DNA from: Amycolatopsis nivea
Lineage (GTDB): Bacteria; Actinomycetota; Actinomycetes; Mycobacteriales; Pseudonocardiaceae
Reading direction: 5' to 3'
Assembly: GCF_004522235.1 (NCBI RefSeq)
Contig: NZ_SDLT01000001.1
Span: 186,001 to 250,000, forward strand
DNA length: 64,000 nucleotides
The position numbers and the translations under genes are program-made. Below, piece by piece: positions 18,398 through 30,028 of the stretch (its first letter is position 1; every line of letters starts with the position of its first letter). Below the pieces are notes generated by a model that saw only the letters and a list, made by a program, of their open reading frames with translations, was not told where the DNA came from and did not search any database.

Positions 18398-19612
18398 ATG
18401 AGCACCACACCAGAATCCACTGTGGAGACCGCAGCGGGAGAAGACCCGGCCGGACCGCGGTTTCCGCTGTTCGCGCTGCTCGCCCTCGCCACCGCCGTGT
18501 TCATCACAAGCCTCACCGAAACCTTGCCCGCCGGCCTGCTTCCCGCGATGAGCGGTTCGCTGGGTGTGAGCGAGTCCGCGACCGGCCAGACCGTCACGAT
18601 CTACGCGCTCGGCACGGTGCTGACCGCGATCCCGCTCTCCGGAGCCACCGCGGGCTGGCGAAGGAAACCGCTGCTGCTGACCGCGATGGCCGGGTTCGCC
18701 GTTGCCAACACGGTCACGGCGGTGTCGTCCGAGTACTTCCTGACGATGGTCGCGCGGTTCGTCGCGGGTGTCGCAGCCGGGCTGGCCTGGGCGCTGCTCG
18801 CCGGGTACGCGCGGCGGATGGTCCCCGCCCATTTGCAGGGCCGGGCGATCGCAATCGCGATGGCGGGCATCCCGGTCGCGCTGTGCCTCGGCGTGCCCGC
18901 CGGGACCTTCCTCGGCCAGGCCGCGGGCTGGCGCACCGCGTTCCTCGCCATGACCGGCCTGACGGCGGTGCTGCTGGTCTGGATCGCCGCCGCAGTGCCG
19001 GACTTTCCTGGCCACCGCAGCGGCGAGCGGCCGAAGCTGCTGCCGACACTGCGGGTGCCCGGGGTCCTCCCGGTGCTGTTCGTGACGCTGGTTTTCGTGC
19101 TGGCGCACACGATCCTGTACGCCTACATCGCCACCTTCCTCGCCGGACTCGGCATGGGCGGAAGCACCGATCTCGTCCTGCTCGCCTTCGGCATCGCCTC
19201 GATCGCGAGCATCTGGCTCGTCGGCGCGCAGATCCACCGGCGGCTGCGGCTGCTGACCATCGTCAGCTCGCTGCTCGTCGCCGCGGCCGCGCTGCTGCTG
19301 GCCACCATCGCGCACGATCCGGTGCTGATCTACGCGTCGGCGGTGCTCTGGGGCCTCGGCTGGGGCGGCGTGCCCACCCTGCTGCAGACCGCGGCGGGGG
19401 AGGCGGGCGGAGAATCCGCCGACGCCGCACAGGCGATGCTCGTGACCCTGTGGAACGTCGCCATGGCGGCGGGCGGCGTCGTCGGCGGGGTGCTGCTCGG
19501 CCTCGCGGGCAGCGGCTCGTTCCCGTGGACCGTACTGCTGCTGATGCTGCCGGTGATCGTGGTCGTCGTGGCCGCCCGCAGGCACGGCTTCCCGGCGGAA
19601 ACCCAGGGCTGA
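18398..19612 (+). CDS. MFS transporter, DHA1-like drug/arabinose exporter type
   Basis: 404 residues with twelve predicted membrane helices. The first helix region (FALLALATAVFITSLTETLPAGLLPAM) and the loop GRRKP-like GWRRKPLLL match 12-TM DHA1 exporters of the sugar-efflux/chloramphenicol-resistance type. Such proteins expel small hydrophobic or sugar-like compounds by proton antiport. AGAAG/CCGGAG motifs precede the ATG. It is divergent from the AfsR-like regulator with a 161 bp intergenic region and might be its target. The substrate cannot be inferred. Confidence 0.88.
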   Translation: MSTTPESTVETAAGEDPAGPRFPLFALLALATAVFITSLTETLPAGLLPAMSGSLGVSESATGQTVTIYALGTVLTAIPLSGATAGWRRKPLLLTAMAGFAVANTVTAVSSEYFLTMVARFVAGVAAGLAWALLAGYARRMVPAHLQGRAIAIAMAGIPVALCLGVPAGTFLGQAAGWRTAFLAMTGLTAVLLVWIAAAVPDFPGHRSGERPKLLPTLRVPGVLPVLFVTLVFVLAHTILYAYIATFLAGLGMGGSTDLVLLAFGIASIASIWLVGAQIHRRLRLLTIVSSLLVAAAALLLATIAHDPVLIYASAVLWGLGWGGVPTLLQTAAGEAGGESADAAQAMLVTLWNVAMAAGGVVGGVLLGLAGSGSFPWTVLLLMLPVIVVVVAARRHGFPAETQG

Positions 19613-19638
19613 CCGGGCGCACGACCCGCCCGCGGAGC

Positions 19639-20166
19639 TCAGGCCGAGACGAGGCTCGTGACGGCCCAGGTGACGCACGCGACCCCGGCGATCTCGAGAA
19701 CGATCGCGACGAGCAAGGTCCGCGCGGTGCTGATGTTGATCGCTCGCGAGTTCTGCAGCACCGTGAGCCGGGTTTTGGCGACTTCCCTTTCCGCGTAAAT
19801 CGACGGCGCGTTCCAGTAGCGGTCCTCGGCGATCAACGGCGTGAGGTTTTTCAGCGCGATCGCGTCGCTTCTTCGCGGCGCGTTAGTGAAGATTCCGGCG
19901 GCCGCGGCGAGCACCAGCAGTGCGGCCGCCAGGTACAGCGGAAGCTTGACCGCGTCCGGGAGCACGAAGTTCTGGGCTTTCGTCGACAGCGCGGAGAGCC
20001 CGAAAAGCAGCGTGACCAGCGTTCCGGAAGAACTGATCACCGCCAGTCCGCGGACCTGCAGGGAACTCGCGTTCGCGCGAGCGTTGTCGATCTCTTTGTC
20101 TATCAGGCTCGCGATGACCGGCCCGGATTTCTTCGCGCTGTCCGCCGGTTCGGGCCCGGCGGTCAT
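19639..20166 (-). CDS. Three-TM membrane protein, unknown
   Basis: 175 residues, no recognised family. A soluble N terminus (about 40 residues, charged) precedes three hydrophobic segments: GLAVISSSGTLVTLLFGL, LPLYLAAALLVLAAAAGIF and TLLVAIVLEIAGVACVTWAV, with a charged loop of about 50 residues between the second and third. The topology recalls small SLATT-like or other pore-type proteins, but there is no diagnostic motif and I do not assign one. Its ATG overlaps the stop of the 49-residue ORF upstream (ATGA), so both are made from one message. It converges on the MFS gene. Confidence 0.75.
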   Translation of the reverse strand: MTAGPEPADSAKKSGPVIASLIDKEIDNARANASSLQVRGLAVISSSGTLVTLLFGLSALSTKAQNFVLPDAVKLPLYLAAALLVLAAAAGIFTNAPRRSDAIALKNLTPLIAEDRYWNAPSIYAEREVAKTRLTVLQNSRAINISTARTLLVAIVLEIAGVACVTWAVTSLVSA

Positions 20167-20312
20167 TTTTCGCGGTCTTCCGCGGGGTCAGGAAGAATGC
20201 CGCCATCGAGGACTTTTTCGGTCCCGATCGCCGGATAGTCGAATTCCGACTGAGGGGACGGCGGCGCGGCCGGGATCGGCGGGGTCGTCTCTGTGCGGTC
20301 GTCGTCGGACAC
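20163..20312 (-). CDS. Small acidic, proline-rich 49-residue protein
   Basis: A short reading frame with a GTG start at 20312 preceded by GGAGG at good spacing. The product is acidic and Pro-rich (SDDDRTETTPPIPAAPP then EFDYPAIGTEKVLDGGILPD), with no cysteine and no membrane segment. The stop overlaps the ATG of the 3-TM protein by four bases, strong evidence that it is real and translationally coupled. It probably acts with that membrane protein; function unknown. Confidence 0.6.
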   Translation of the reverse strand: MSDDDRTETTPPIPAAPPSPQSEFDYPAIGTEKVLDGGILPDPAEDREK

Positions 20313-20392
20313 GGCGTCCTCCGGGGTTCGGCAGTGCCGGATTCTGTGCCAGTGAGTCGCCGTGCCGCGGTGTTTCGTTACCCGGGCGGAGG

Positions 20393-20878
20393 TCAGCCCG
20401 CGGTGGGCGGTTGATCCACGAGCTGCGCCAGATACAGCTGCTCGCCGAGTTTGTCGATCAGCTCCAGCTGCGTTTCCAGGTAATCGACGTGATGCTCCTC
20501 GTCGAGAAGGATTTTCTCGAGCAGGTTCGCGCTGCCCGCGTCGCCGTGGGCGCGGCACATCGGGATGCCGGGCCGGAGCCGGTCGAGGACGTCGATTTCG
20601 ATCGCGAGGTCCGAGGAGAACATCTCGGGGATCGTCTGGCCGACGTTGATCGGCAGAAGCCGCTGGTAGTTCGGGAGGCCGCCGAGGAGCAGGATGCGGT
20701 CGGTCAGCCATTCGGCGTGGTGCATTTCCTCGATCGACTCGGCGCGGGTTTGCGCGGCCAGCTTCGTGAATCCCCAGTTCGCCTGCATGCGGGCGTGCAG
20801 GAAGTACTGGTTGATCGCGGTCAGCTCGCTGGTCAGCTGCTCGTTGAGCAGCGCGAGAACTTCGTCGTCGCCTTGCAT
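20393..20878 (-). CDS. bfr: Bacterioferritin
   Basis: 161 residues, the normal size. Bacterioferritin assembles into a 24-mer that oxidises ferrous iron and stores it as a mineral core, with heme between subunits. Characteristic sequences are LLNEQLTSELTAINQYFLHA at the N terminus, the ferroxidase residues in EEMHHAEWL and LLDEEHHVDYLE, and the usual overall helix pattern. The ATG at 20878 is chosen because GGAGGT lies seven bases upstream; a GTG nine bases earlier falls inside that site. The ferredoxin needed for iron release is encoded 79 bp upstream on the same strand, behind an iron box. Confidence 0.96.
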   Translation of the reverse strand: MQGDDEVLALLNEQLTSELTAINQYFLHARMQANWGFTKLAAQTRAESIEEMHHAEWLTDRILLLGGLPNYQRLLPINVGQTIPEMFSSDLAIEIDVLDRLRPGIPMCRAHGDAGSANLLEKILLDEEHHVDYLETQLELIDKLGEQLYLAQLVDQPPTAG

Positions 20879-20956
20879 CGTCCGCACCTCCGGCCTCGAC
20901 CGGTCCGGATGCTACCCACGCGTGATGCGCCTCACAACCGGAGCGGAACGTGCCGG

Positions 20957-21145
20957 TCAGGCGCTGTGCGCGAGGTCCTGCGGTGCGGCGCGCTCGAGAA
21001 GGATCCGGTTCAGCCGTTCGTGACAGGTTCCGCAGCCGGTCCCGGCGGCGCAGCGCTCGCCGATCTCCTCGACGCTGCGGGCTCCGGCCATGACGGCGGC
21101 CTCGACCTGCGGCATCGTCACAGCCGCGCAGACACATGCGTACAT
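20957..21145 (-). CDS. bfd: Bacterioferritin-associated [2Fe-2S] ferredoxin
   Basis: About 62 residues. The Cys pattern CVC (CxC) near the N terminus and CGTC (CxxC) after GERCAAGTG is that of the BFD-like [2Fe-2S] fold. Bfd reduces the bacterioferritin heme so stored iron is released when iron is scarce. The start may be the ATG at 21145 (MYACVC) or a GTG at 21157; the family usually begins with MYVC-like, so the shorter form is preferred. An IdeR-type box lies 33 bp upstream, which fits iron-responsive expression. Lies directly upstream of bfr. Confidence 0.9.
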   Translation of the reverse strand: MYACVCAAVTMPQVEAAVMAGARSVEEIGERCAAGTGCGTCHERLNRILLERAAPQDLAHSA

Positions 21146-21177
21146 CGCCGACGACACCCCTTTGCCGGTCCGGGTGA

Positions 21178-21196
21178 TTAGGTAAGGCTAAGCACA
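21178..21196. promoter_or_regulatory. IdeR/DmdR-type iron box upstream of bfd-bfr
   Basis: TTAGGTAAGGCTAAGCACA matches 16 of 19 positions of the actinobacterial iron-box consensus TTAGGTWAGSCTWACCTAA. It lies just upstream of the ferredoxin gene, so the Fe(II)-bound repressor IdeR probably controls this unit. Confidence 0.75.
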
Positions 21197-21391
21197 ACAG
21201 ATCAACTGGGGTCTGGCAAGGCGCGGGCCGAGTGGCCGCGGTCACGCGGGGCGGGCGACCGCGGCATCGGCCGAGGGGCTCGCGGGTGACGCCCGGGCCG
21301 CCAAGAATCCCCGTCGGTCGCGTGTGGACTGCGGACGCGAGCTGGAACTCGGTTTTGCGGCATCGTCGGGGAAGAGCGCGGCCCGGCCCGG

Positions 21392-22255
21392 TCACTCGCG
21401 ATGCAGGCGGCGCAGCGTGGCCGGAAGGTCGAGGCCGAAGTCGTCCTTGTCGTCCGCCCAGCGCGACATCACCTCGGCCGCGCCGGTGGCGAGGGCGTCC
21501 GGGAGACCGAGCGCCCGTGCGGTTTCGGCGACCTCCAGCATTTCCGGCGCCCATCGCCAGGCCCGCGCGGCCGCGGAAGGCAGCCCGTCGGTGTCCGCCA
21601 ATGCGTTGCCGCCGAAGGCGTTCGCTTCCTTGAGCAGGTGGTCGCCGACGCCGTAGTCGTCGGCGATCGCATGGCTGACCGCGGCCAGCGCACGCGAGGC
21701 CTTCTGGAACGATCCGTAGGCCATCTTCACCGCGCTCGCCGCGCCGATCCGTCCGCCCAGCGGCACCGGTTCGGCTCTGCTGCCGGCCAGCAGTCCCCGC
21801 ACCAGTTCGACGGCTTCGTCCGGGCCGGACAGGTAGACGCGGGCGGTCGAGCGCTCGTCCGGGGGAGGGCCGATGATCGATCCGTCCACCACGGTCGCGC
21901 GGACCCGGTCGGCGATCGCGACCGTCCGATGCGGACTGATCGCGTTCGCCTCGACGCAGATCCCGCGGTAGTCCTCGAGGCTTCCGGCGACTTCCTCGGC
22001 CGCGGCGGGCGGGCAGATCGAGAACACGACCGCGCTCCGCTCGAGGAGTTCGGGAATCGTCTCCGCCGCGGTCAGCCCGGTCTCCTCGGCCCGGCGCGCG
22101 GTTCCCGCCGACCGCCCGGCCGGGCACCACAACACCCGATGCCCGCCCGCGATCAGTTGCGCCGCGATCGCCGAACCCATCCGGCCCGGATGCAACAGCC
22201 CCACCGTCGTACCCGTCACCGCACGGGTATACGTCACCCAGGACGGTTCCGCCAC
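21392..22255 (-). CDS. NAD(P)-binding oxidoreductase, beta-hydroxyacid dehydrogenase-like
   Basis: Up to 287 residues. An N-terminal Rossmann fold (VGLLHPGRMGSAIAAQL) and a helical C-terminal domain (KMAYGSFQKASRALAAVSHA) place it with 6-phosphogluconate/3-hydroxyisobutyrate dehydrogenase-like proteins of the DUF1932 branch. The glycine pattern is HPGRMG rather than GLGxMG, a common variant of that branch. The start is uncertain: GTG at 22255 or at 22219 (which would begin TGTTVGLL) both lack a good ribosome site. It lies 7 bp behind the PadR regulator on the same strand. Substrate unknown. Confidence 0.8.
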   Translation of the reverse strand: MAEPSWVTYTRAVTGTTVGLLHPGRMGSAIAAQLIAGGHRVLWCPAGRSAGTARRAEETGLTAAETIPELLERSAVVFSICPPAAAEEVAGSLEDYRGICVEANAISPHRTVAIADRVRATVVDGSIIGPPPDERSTARVYLSGPDEAVELVRGLLAGSRAEPVPLGGRIGAASAVKMAYGSFQKASRALAAVSHAIADDYGVGDHLLKEANAFGGNALADTDGLPSAAARAWRWAPEMLEVAETARALGLPDALATGAAEVMSRWADDKDDFGLDLPATLRRLHRE

Positions 22256-22262
22256 CGCCGCG

Positions 22263-22838
22263 CTAGGCAGGCCTGGAAACGCCCGATTCGGCGCGCTGCC
22301 GGAGGATTCGCGCGGCGTGCTCGCCCCACCGCAGGTTCTCCTTCTCGAACGAGATTCCGCGCAGCAACGTCAGATAAGGCCCGACGCGGTCGTTCTCGCG
22401 CAAATAGTCGCTTTCCGACCGGCCGTCCAGCATGCGCTCGCGCAGCCGCTCGAACCGGGCGAGCTTGGCGCGGCTCCACTCCATGCGTTCCTCGACGGCG
22501 GCGATCACCGCCTCGGCGTCGCCCGCGTCGCTTCCCTGCACCTTGACCAGGAGGTCGTCCCGGATCGTGGTGGGCTGGACCGGCGTCGCGGTGAACTCGT
22601 GCAGGGCGCGCCGCCCGGCGGGCGTAAGGCGGAACACGCGCTTGTTCGGCCGGCGTTCCTGCTCGACGACGCGCGGCGCGATCATGCCCTCGGCCGAGAG
22701 CCGTTCGAGCTCGCGGTAGAGCTGCTGCGGGGTCGTCTGCCAGAAGTTGGCGACCGACGCGTCGAACGACTTGGCCAGGTCGTACCCGGAGAATTCGCCC
22801 TCCAGCAGGGCGGCGAGGATCGCGAACTTCAAGGACAC
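22263..22838 (-). CDS. PadR family transcriptional regulator
   Basis: 191 residues. The N-terminal winged helix (LKFAILAALLEGEFSGYDLA, QLYRELERLSAEGMI) and C-terminal four-helix Vir-like domain (EERMEWSRAKLARFERLR) are typical of PadR/AphA-like repressors, which dimerise through the C-terminal helices and respond to small aromatic or stress ligands. It is divergent from the NTF2-like/GDSL gene pair; the 68 bp between contains CTAATCAACAAAGTTAG with short inverted arms, a candidate operator. GTG start with a weak ribosome site. Confidence 0.9.
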   Translation of the reverse strand: MSLKFAILAALLEGEFSGYDLAKSFDASVANFWQTTPQQLYRELERLSAEGMIAPRVVEQERRPNKRVFRLTPAGRRALHEFTATPVQPTTIRDDLLVKVQGSDAGDAEAVIAAVEERMEWSRAKLARFERLRERMLDGRSESDYLRENDRVGPYLTLLRGISFEKENLRWGEHAARILRQRAESGVSRPA

Positions 22839-22906
22839 CTGGACACGGTAACACCCCGGTGATTAATCTCGGCTGCACCTAATCAACAAAGTTAGTAGGA
22901 GGCAGC

Positions 22907-23296
22907 GTGCACCCGTTCCGCAAGGCCGTCGAAAGCGGCGACCACACCGCCGTCGAAGCCCTGCTCGCCGACGACGTGACCTTCACCAGCCCGGTCGCGT
23001 ACCGGCCGTACCCCGGCAAGCCGGTCACCTCGGCCATCCTGCGCGCCGTGAGCCGGGTTTTCGCCGACTTCCGCTACGTCCGGGAGATCTCCAGCGCCGA
23101 CGGGCGCGACCACGCCCTCGTCTTCACCGCGAAGGTGGGGGACAAGGAGATCAACGGCTGCGATTTCCTGCACACCGACGACAACGGGCTGATCGACGAC
23201 TTCGTGGTCATGGTGCGCCCGCTGTCCGCGGCGACGGCGCTGAGCGAAGCGATGGCCGCCCGGTTCGAGCAGATCAAACAGGAGGCCGGTGCGTGA
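22907..23296 (+). CDS. NTF2-like (SnoaL-type) protein
   Basis: 129 residues with the NTF2/SnoaL-like pattern: N-terminal helix (HPFRKAVESGDHTAVEALLA), DDVTFTSPV strand, and a closing DDFVVMVRPLSAATALSEAM. These small alpha-beta barrels act as isomerases, hydrolases or ligand-binding proteins; the sequence does not say which. GGAGG precedes the GTG at an ideal distance. It overlaps the following GDSL hydrolase by four bases (GTGA) and is divergent from PadR, which probably regulates the pair. Confidence 0.85.
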   Translation: MHPFRKAVESGDHTAVEALLADDVTFTSPVAYRPYPGKPVTSAILRAVSRVFADFRYVREISSADGRDHALVFTAKVGDKEINGCDFLHTDDNGLIDDFVVMVRPLSAATALSEAMAARFEQIKQEAGA

Positions 23297-24051
23297 CCAT
23301 CCGTTATGTGGCCTTGGGCGACAGCCAGACCGAGGGCATCGGGGACGGCGACGAGGCCACTGGCCACCGCGGCTGGGCGGACCGGTTCGCCGAGCATCTC
23401 GCCGCGACCGGCGAGCGGGTGGAGTACGCCAACCTCGCCGTCCGCGGACGCCTCGCGGGCCAGGTGCGTGCCGAACAGCTCGCTCCGGCCCTGGCTCTGC
23501 GGCCGACGCTGGCCACCGTGGTCGCCGGAATGAACGACGTGCTCCGCCCCGGCTACGACGCCGGCGCCGTGGAAGCGCACCTGACGGCCATGTTCGCCGC
23601 ACTCACCGCCGCGGGCGCCGAAGTGGTCACCCTCGCCTTCCCCGACCTCGGCCGAATCGCGCCGATCGCCGCGCCGTTGCGCCCGCGAGTCGCTGATCTC
23701 AACCGCCGGATCCGTTCCGCGGCAGCCCGATACGGGGTAACAGTCGTGGACTGCGACCGGCACGAGGTCGCCAGCGACCCACGCCTCTGGTGCGCGGATC
23801 GCTTGCACGCCAACCCGATCGGACACGCCCGCATCGCGGCGGCCGTCGCGCACAGCCTCGGCCTCCCCGGCAGCGACGACAGCTGGAGCGCCCCGCTGCC
23901 GCCCGCCGTCCGCGAACCGGTGTGGCGCACGGTCGGCGCGGAACTCCGGTGGCTGGCGGAGTTTCTCGGCCCTTGGCTGGTCCGGCGGTTGCTCGGCAGG
24001 TCTTCCGGGGACGGCCGCAGCGCGAAACGTCCATCGCTGCTTCCCGTGTGA
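23293..24051 (+). CDS. SGNH/GDSL-family hydrolase
   Basis: 252 residues. SGNH blocks are visible: GDSQTEG with nucleophile Ser11 (block I), the Asn of GMNDV (block III), and DRLHANPIGH holding the catalytic Asp and His (block V). There is no signal peptide, so it is likely a cytoplasmic esterase or lipase. It is translationally coupled to the NTF2-like gene. The C-terminal 50 residues beyond the hydrolase core are basic and less conserved. A strong hairpin follows the gene. Confidence 0.9.
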   Translation: MTIRYVALGDSQTEGIGDGDEATGHRGWADRFAEHLAATGERVEYANLAVRGRLAGQVRAEQLAPALALRPTLATVVAGMNDVLRPGYDAGAVEAHLTAMFAALTAAGAEVVTLAFPDLGRIAPIAAPLRPRVADLNRRIRSAAARYGVTVVDCDRHEVASDPRLWCADRLHANPIGHARIAAAVAHSLGLPGSDDSWSAPLPPAVREPVWRTVGAELRWLAEFLGPWLVRRLLGRSSGDGRSAKRPSLLPV

Positions 24052-24149
24052 GCGCGAACCCGTCGCGGTCTGCCGCGGCTCAGCACCGGGAGCGGCAACG
24101 CCGATCGAGACGGCCGCGCGATCGGTGCCGGTCCGACAGCGCACCGCGC

Positions 24150-24183
24150 GACGGCCCGCCGCCCGGAAAGGCGGCGGGCCGTC
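24150..24183. terminator. Bidirectional hairpin terminator
   Basis: A perfect 14-bp inverted repeat (GACGGCCCGCCGCC ... GGCGGCGGGCCGTC) with a six-base loop lies between the convergent GDSL hydrolase and gamma-glutamyltransferase genes. No U-tract is present, as is common for GC-rich actinomycete terminators. Confidence 0.75.
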
Positions 24184-24189
24184 CAGGCG

Positions 24190-25986
24190 TCAGTGCTTCC
24201 CGTTCACCACAGCCGCGGAAGTGCCGCCGCGTCGTGCCGGTTCCCCGGCGGCCAGCAGCTGTCCGTGCGGCAGGAATTCGATCCCCGCCGCCACGCCGAT
24301 GCTGCCGGCGTTCTTGAACTGCTGCCCCAGCGCCTCGAGACCCTTCACCACGGGCAGGGCGAGGAATCCCGGTTCGGCGTCCGTGGTCGCCGCGTTGCGC
24401 TGGGAGGCGCGCGGGGCGGCGATCGCGTCCGGCAGGGTCATGCCGAGGTCGAGCCGGTTGACCAGGATCTGCAGGACGGTCGTGATGATCGTCGCGCCGC
24501 CCGGCGAACCGACCGCGAGGAAGGGTTTGCCGTCGTGCAGCACGATCGTCGGCGACATGCTCGACCGCGGCCGCTTGCCCGGCGCGGGCAGGTTCGGGTC
24601 GGGCGCCGAACCCTGCGTCGGGGCGAAGTTGAAGTCGGTGAGCTCGTTGTTCAGCAGGAACCCGCGTCCCGGCACGGTGATGCCGCTGCCGGCCAGCTGC
24701 TCGATCGTGTTGGTGTAGGACACGATGTTGCCCTGCTTGTCGGTGACGACGAAGTGGTTCGTGTGCTGCTCATTGCTGTCCGACGACGCCGCCGGAGCGG
24801 TGGCGCAGCCCGAACCGGTCGCGTACGGATCGCCCGGCGCGACTGGGCTCGACCCCGCCTTGGCCGGGTCGATCAGGCACGCGCGGGTCGCGGCGAACTG
24901 CTTGGAGAGCAGTTGCTGCTGCGGCACGTTGACGTAGCGCGAGTCGCCGATGTACCGGTTGCGGTCGGCGAAAGCGAGCCGGCTCGCCTCCAGGTAGTGG
25001 TGCAGCGCCTGCGTCTGGTCCATTGTGGACATCGGGAAGTTGCCGAGGATGTTCAGCGATTCGCCGACGGTGATGCCGCCGCTGGACGACGGCGCCATGC
25101 CGTACACGTCGTAGCCGCGGTAGTTGATGTGCGTCGGCGTGCCGTCGAGTGCCCGGTACGCGCGCAGGTCGGACAACTGCATCGGGCCGGTCAGCGGGGT
25201 CGTGGTGCCCGGCGCGGCCGGCGGGTTCTGCACCGTGCGCACGAGATCGCGGCCGACCGAGCCGCCGTAGAACGCGCCGATGCCCTCGCGCGCGATCTGC
25301 CGGTAGGTCGCGGCGAGATCGGGGTTCCGCAGCACGGAACCGGCCTTCGGGGCGGCTCCGCCGGGCAGGAACAGCTGGGCGCTGGGGGAGAAGTGGCCCA
25401 GCTTCGCCGCCACGGACTGCGTCTGCCGCTCGAACTCGGGCGTGACGACGAACCCGCGCTGCGCGACCTTTTCCGCGGGCTTGAGGTTGTCCGCGAGGCT
25501 GAACTTGCCCCAGCGCTGCAGCGCACGCTGCCAGGTGGCGAGCATGCCCGGCACGCCGACGGACCGGCCGCTCTCGACAGCGGTCTCGAAGGCGTACGGC
25601 TTGCCGGTGGCCGGGTCGATGAACATCGACGACGAGTCGCCTGCGGGCGTGGTCTCGCGCCCGTCGATGGTGGACACGGTCTTGGTGCGGGCGTCGTAGT
25701 AGACGAAGTACCCGCCGCCGCCGAGCCCGGCGACGTACGGGTCGGTCACGCCGAGCGTCGCGGCGACGGCGACCGCGGCGTCCGCGGCGGTGCCTCCCCG
25801 GCGCAGCACGTCGATCCCGGCCTGGGTGGACTCGACGGTGTCGGAGACGACCGCGCCTCCGGAACCCTGCGCTACCGGAGTCGGCGGCGGCGCCGGTCTC
25901 GCCGAGGCAGCGGGCGCCGCGGCCAGTGCGCAGACGGCGGCGAGCCCGGTGGCCATTGTGGAGGTGAAGATGCGCTTCACAGGCAT
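24190..25986 (-). CDS. ggt: Gamma-glutamyltransferase, secreted
   Basis: 598 residues. An N-terminal signal peptide (MPVKRIFTSTMATGLAAVCA, Ala-rich, cleavage near ASA-RP) precedes a full Ntn-hydrolase gamma-glutamyltranspeptidase. The autoprocessing and catalytic threonine is Thr409 in EQHTNHFVV; other family motifs are GLGGGGYFVYYD, MAPSSSGGITVGE, NNELTDF and PRSSMSPTIV. The enzyme hydrolyses or transfers gamma-glutamyl groups from glutathione and similar compounds outside the membrane. AAAGGG lies upstream of the ATG at 25986; the longer open frame to 26478 is not coding. The convergent neighbour is separated by a strong terminator. Confidence 0.95.
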   Translation of the reverse strand: MPVKRIFTSTMATGLAAVCALAAAPAASARPAPPPTPVAQGSGGAVVSDTVESTQAGIDVLRRGGTAADAAVAVAATLGVTDPYVAGLGGGGYFVYYDARTKTVSTIDGRETTPAGDSSSMFIDPATGKPYAFETAVESGRSVGVPGMLATWQRALQRWGKFSLADNLKPAEKVAQRGFVVTPEFERQTQSVAAKLGHFSPSAQLFLPGGAAPKAGSVLRNPDLAATYRQIAREGIGAFYGGSVGRDLVRTVQNPPAAPGTTTPLTGPMQLSDLRAYRALDGTPTHINYRGYDVYGMAPSSSGGITVGESLNILGNFPMSTMDQTQALHHYLEASRLAFADRNRYIGDSRYVNVPQQQLLSKQFAATRACLIDPAKAGSSPVAPGDPYATGSGCATAPAASSDSNEQHTNHFVVTDKQGNIVSYTNTIEQLAGSGITVPGRGFLLNNELTDFNFAPTQGSAPDPNLPAPGKRPRSSMSPTIVLHDGKPFLAVGSPGGATIITTVLQILVNRLDLGMTLPDAIAAPRASQRNAATTDAEPGFLALPVVKGLEALGQQFKNAGSIGVAAGIEFLPHGQLLAAGEPARRGGTSAAVVNGKH

Positions 25987-26114
25987 GGCAACCCTTTCTC
26001 GGCGGTGCGCCCGGGACCCCGGACCGGGCGCACCGGGTAAAGCGGCGGTGAAACCAGGGAGGTCCTGTTTAGCATCCGGCGCGCCGAGATGACAGAAGCT
26101 TCGCGGCGGCGGGG

Positions 26115-26750
26115 TCAGCTCCGGCCGGCGGGCTTCTCCGGCGGCAGCCCGAGCAGCCGCAGGTACATCCGGGTGAGATCGGCGAGGATCCGGTCCCGGC
26201 GTTCGGGGTGCCGGGCCAGGACGGGCGCGAGGACCGCGACGAGACCGCCGCCGCCGAGCGAGACTGTCTCCGGGTCGGCGGCCGGGTCGGCCAGCCCTCG
26301 CTCGGCGAGCCGGCGGATGTAGCGGCCGCCCCGTTTCGTGGGCAGCTCGTGGATCTCCTCGCGCAGTTCGGCCATCGCCGGGTCCGCGATCGCCTGGTGG
26401 TCGAGAACGGTCAGGAAGGACAGGTTCTCCGCGTACGCGTCGAGGTACGCGGTGGTGGTCGCCGCCGCCACCGCCCACGGGTCGTCCGGGTCGAGGCCGG
26501 TCAGCTCCTGCGCCTGCACCAGCTGGTCGCGCACCTGGCGCGCGAGCACCGCGAAAACCTCCTCCTTGGCCGCGAAGTACACGTAGAACGTGGCGCGCCC
26601 GACCCCGGCCTCGCGGGTGATGTCCGCGACCGTGGCCAGCGCGAAGCCCTTCGTTTCGAAGACGCGGCGGGCGGCGGCCAGCAGCACGTGCCGGGTCGCG
26701 CTGTCGGCGCGGTCGAGCTTCTCGCGCACGGCCCAGGTTCCGGATGCCAT
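26115..26750 (-). CDS. TetR family regulator
   Basis: 211 residues. The N-terminal helix-turn-helix (ATVADITREAGVGRATFYVY, FAAKEEVFAVL) is classical TetR; the C-terminal ligand domain is of the AcrR/KstR-like size. It is divergent from the acyl-CoA carboxylase and synthetase genes with a near-perfect palindrome between them, so it is the likely repressor of that pair, probably responding to an acyl-CoA or its acid. The ATG at 26750 is used; another at 26762 is possible. Confidence 0.88.
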   Translation of the reverse strand: MASGTWAVREKLDRADSATRHVLLAAARRVFETKGFALATVADITREAGVGRATFYVYFAAKEEVFAVLARQVRDQLVQAQELTGLDPDDPWAVAAATTTAYLDAYAENLSFLTVLDHQAIADPAMAELREEIHELPTKRGGRYIRRLAERGLADPAADPETVSLGGGGLVAVLAPVLARHPERRDRILADLTRMYLRLLGLPPEKPAGRS

Positions 26751-26767
26751 GGGCGCCAGCATACCTA

Positions 26768-26789
26768 TTGACGTTGACGTCAATGTCAA
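26768..26789. promoter_or_regulatory. Probable TetR operator, 22-bp near-palindrome
   Basis: TTGACGTTGACGTCAATGTCAA is an inverted repeat with two mismatched positions, located between the divergent TetR and carboxylase genes. Its internal GTTGACGTCAA core also gives a direct-repeat look (TTGAC twice). Best candidate binding site of the adjacent TetR protein. Confidence 0.7.
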
Positions 26790-26828
26790 CGCAGGATGAG
26801 GGCGGCTCACGTCCCGAAGGAGCAGCCC

Positions 26829-30014
<3,186 letters not shown>

Positions 30015-30028
30015 CGAAGGAGCCCGAC

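Noticed and set aside
15429..18401. Long plus-strand ORF of 990 codons antisense to the AfsR-like gene
   Set aside because: Composition is Gly/Arg/Pro-rich without motifs, typical of frames opposite a high-GC gene; the minus-strand product has clear domains.
22879..22895. CTAATCAACAAAGTTAG as an iron box or strong operator
   Set aside because: Arms are only four bases and it does not match the IdeR consensus; it is mentioned only as a weak PadR candidate.
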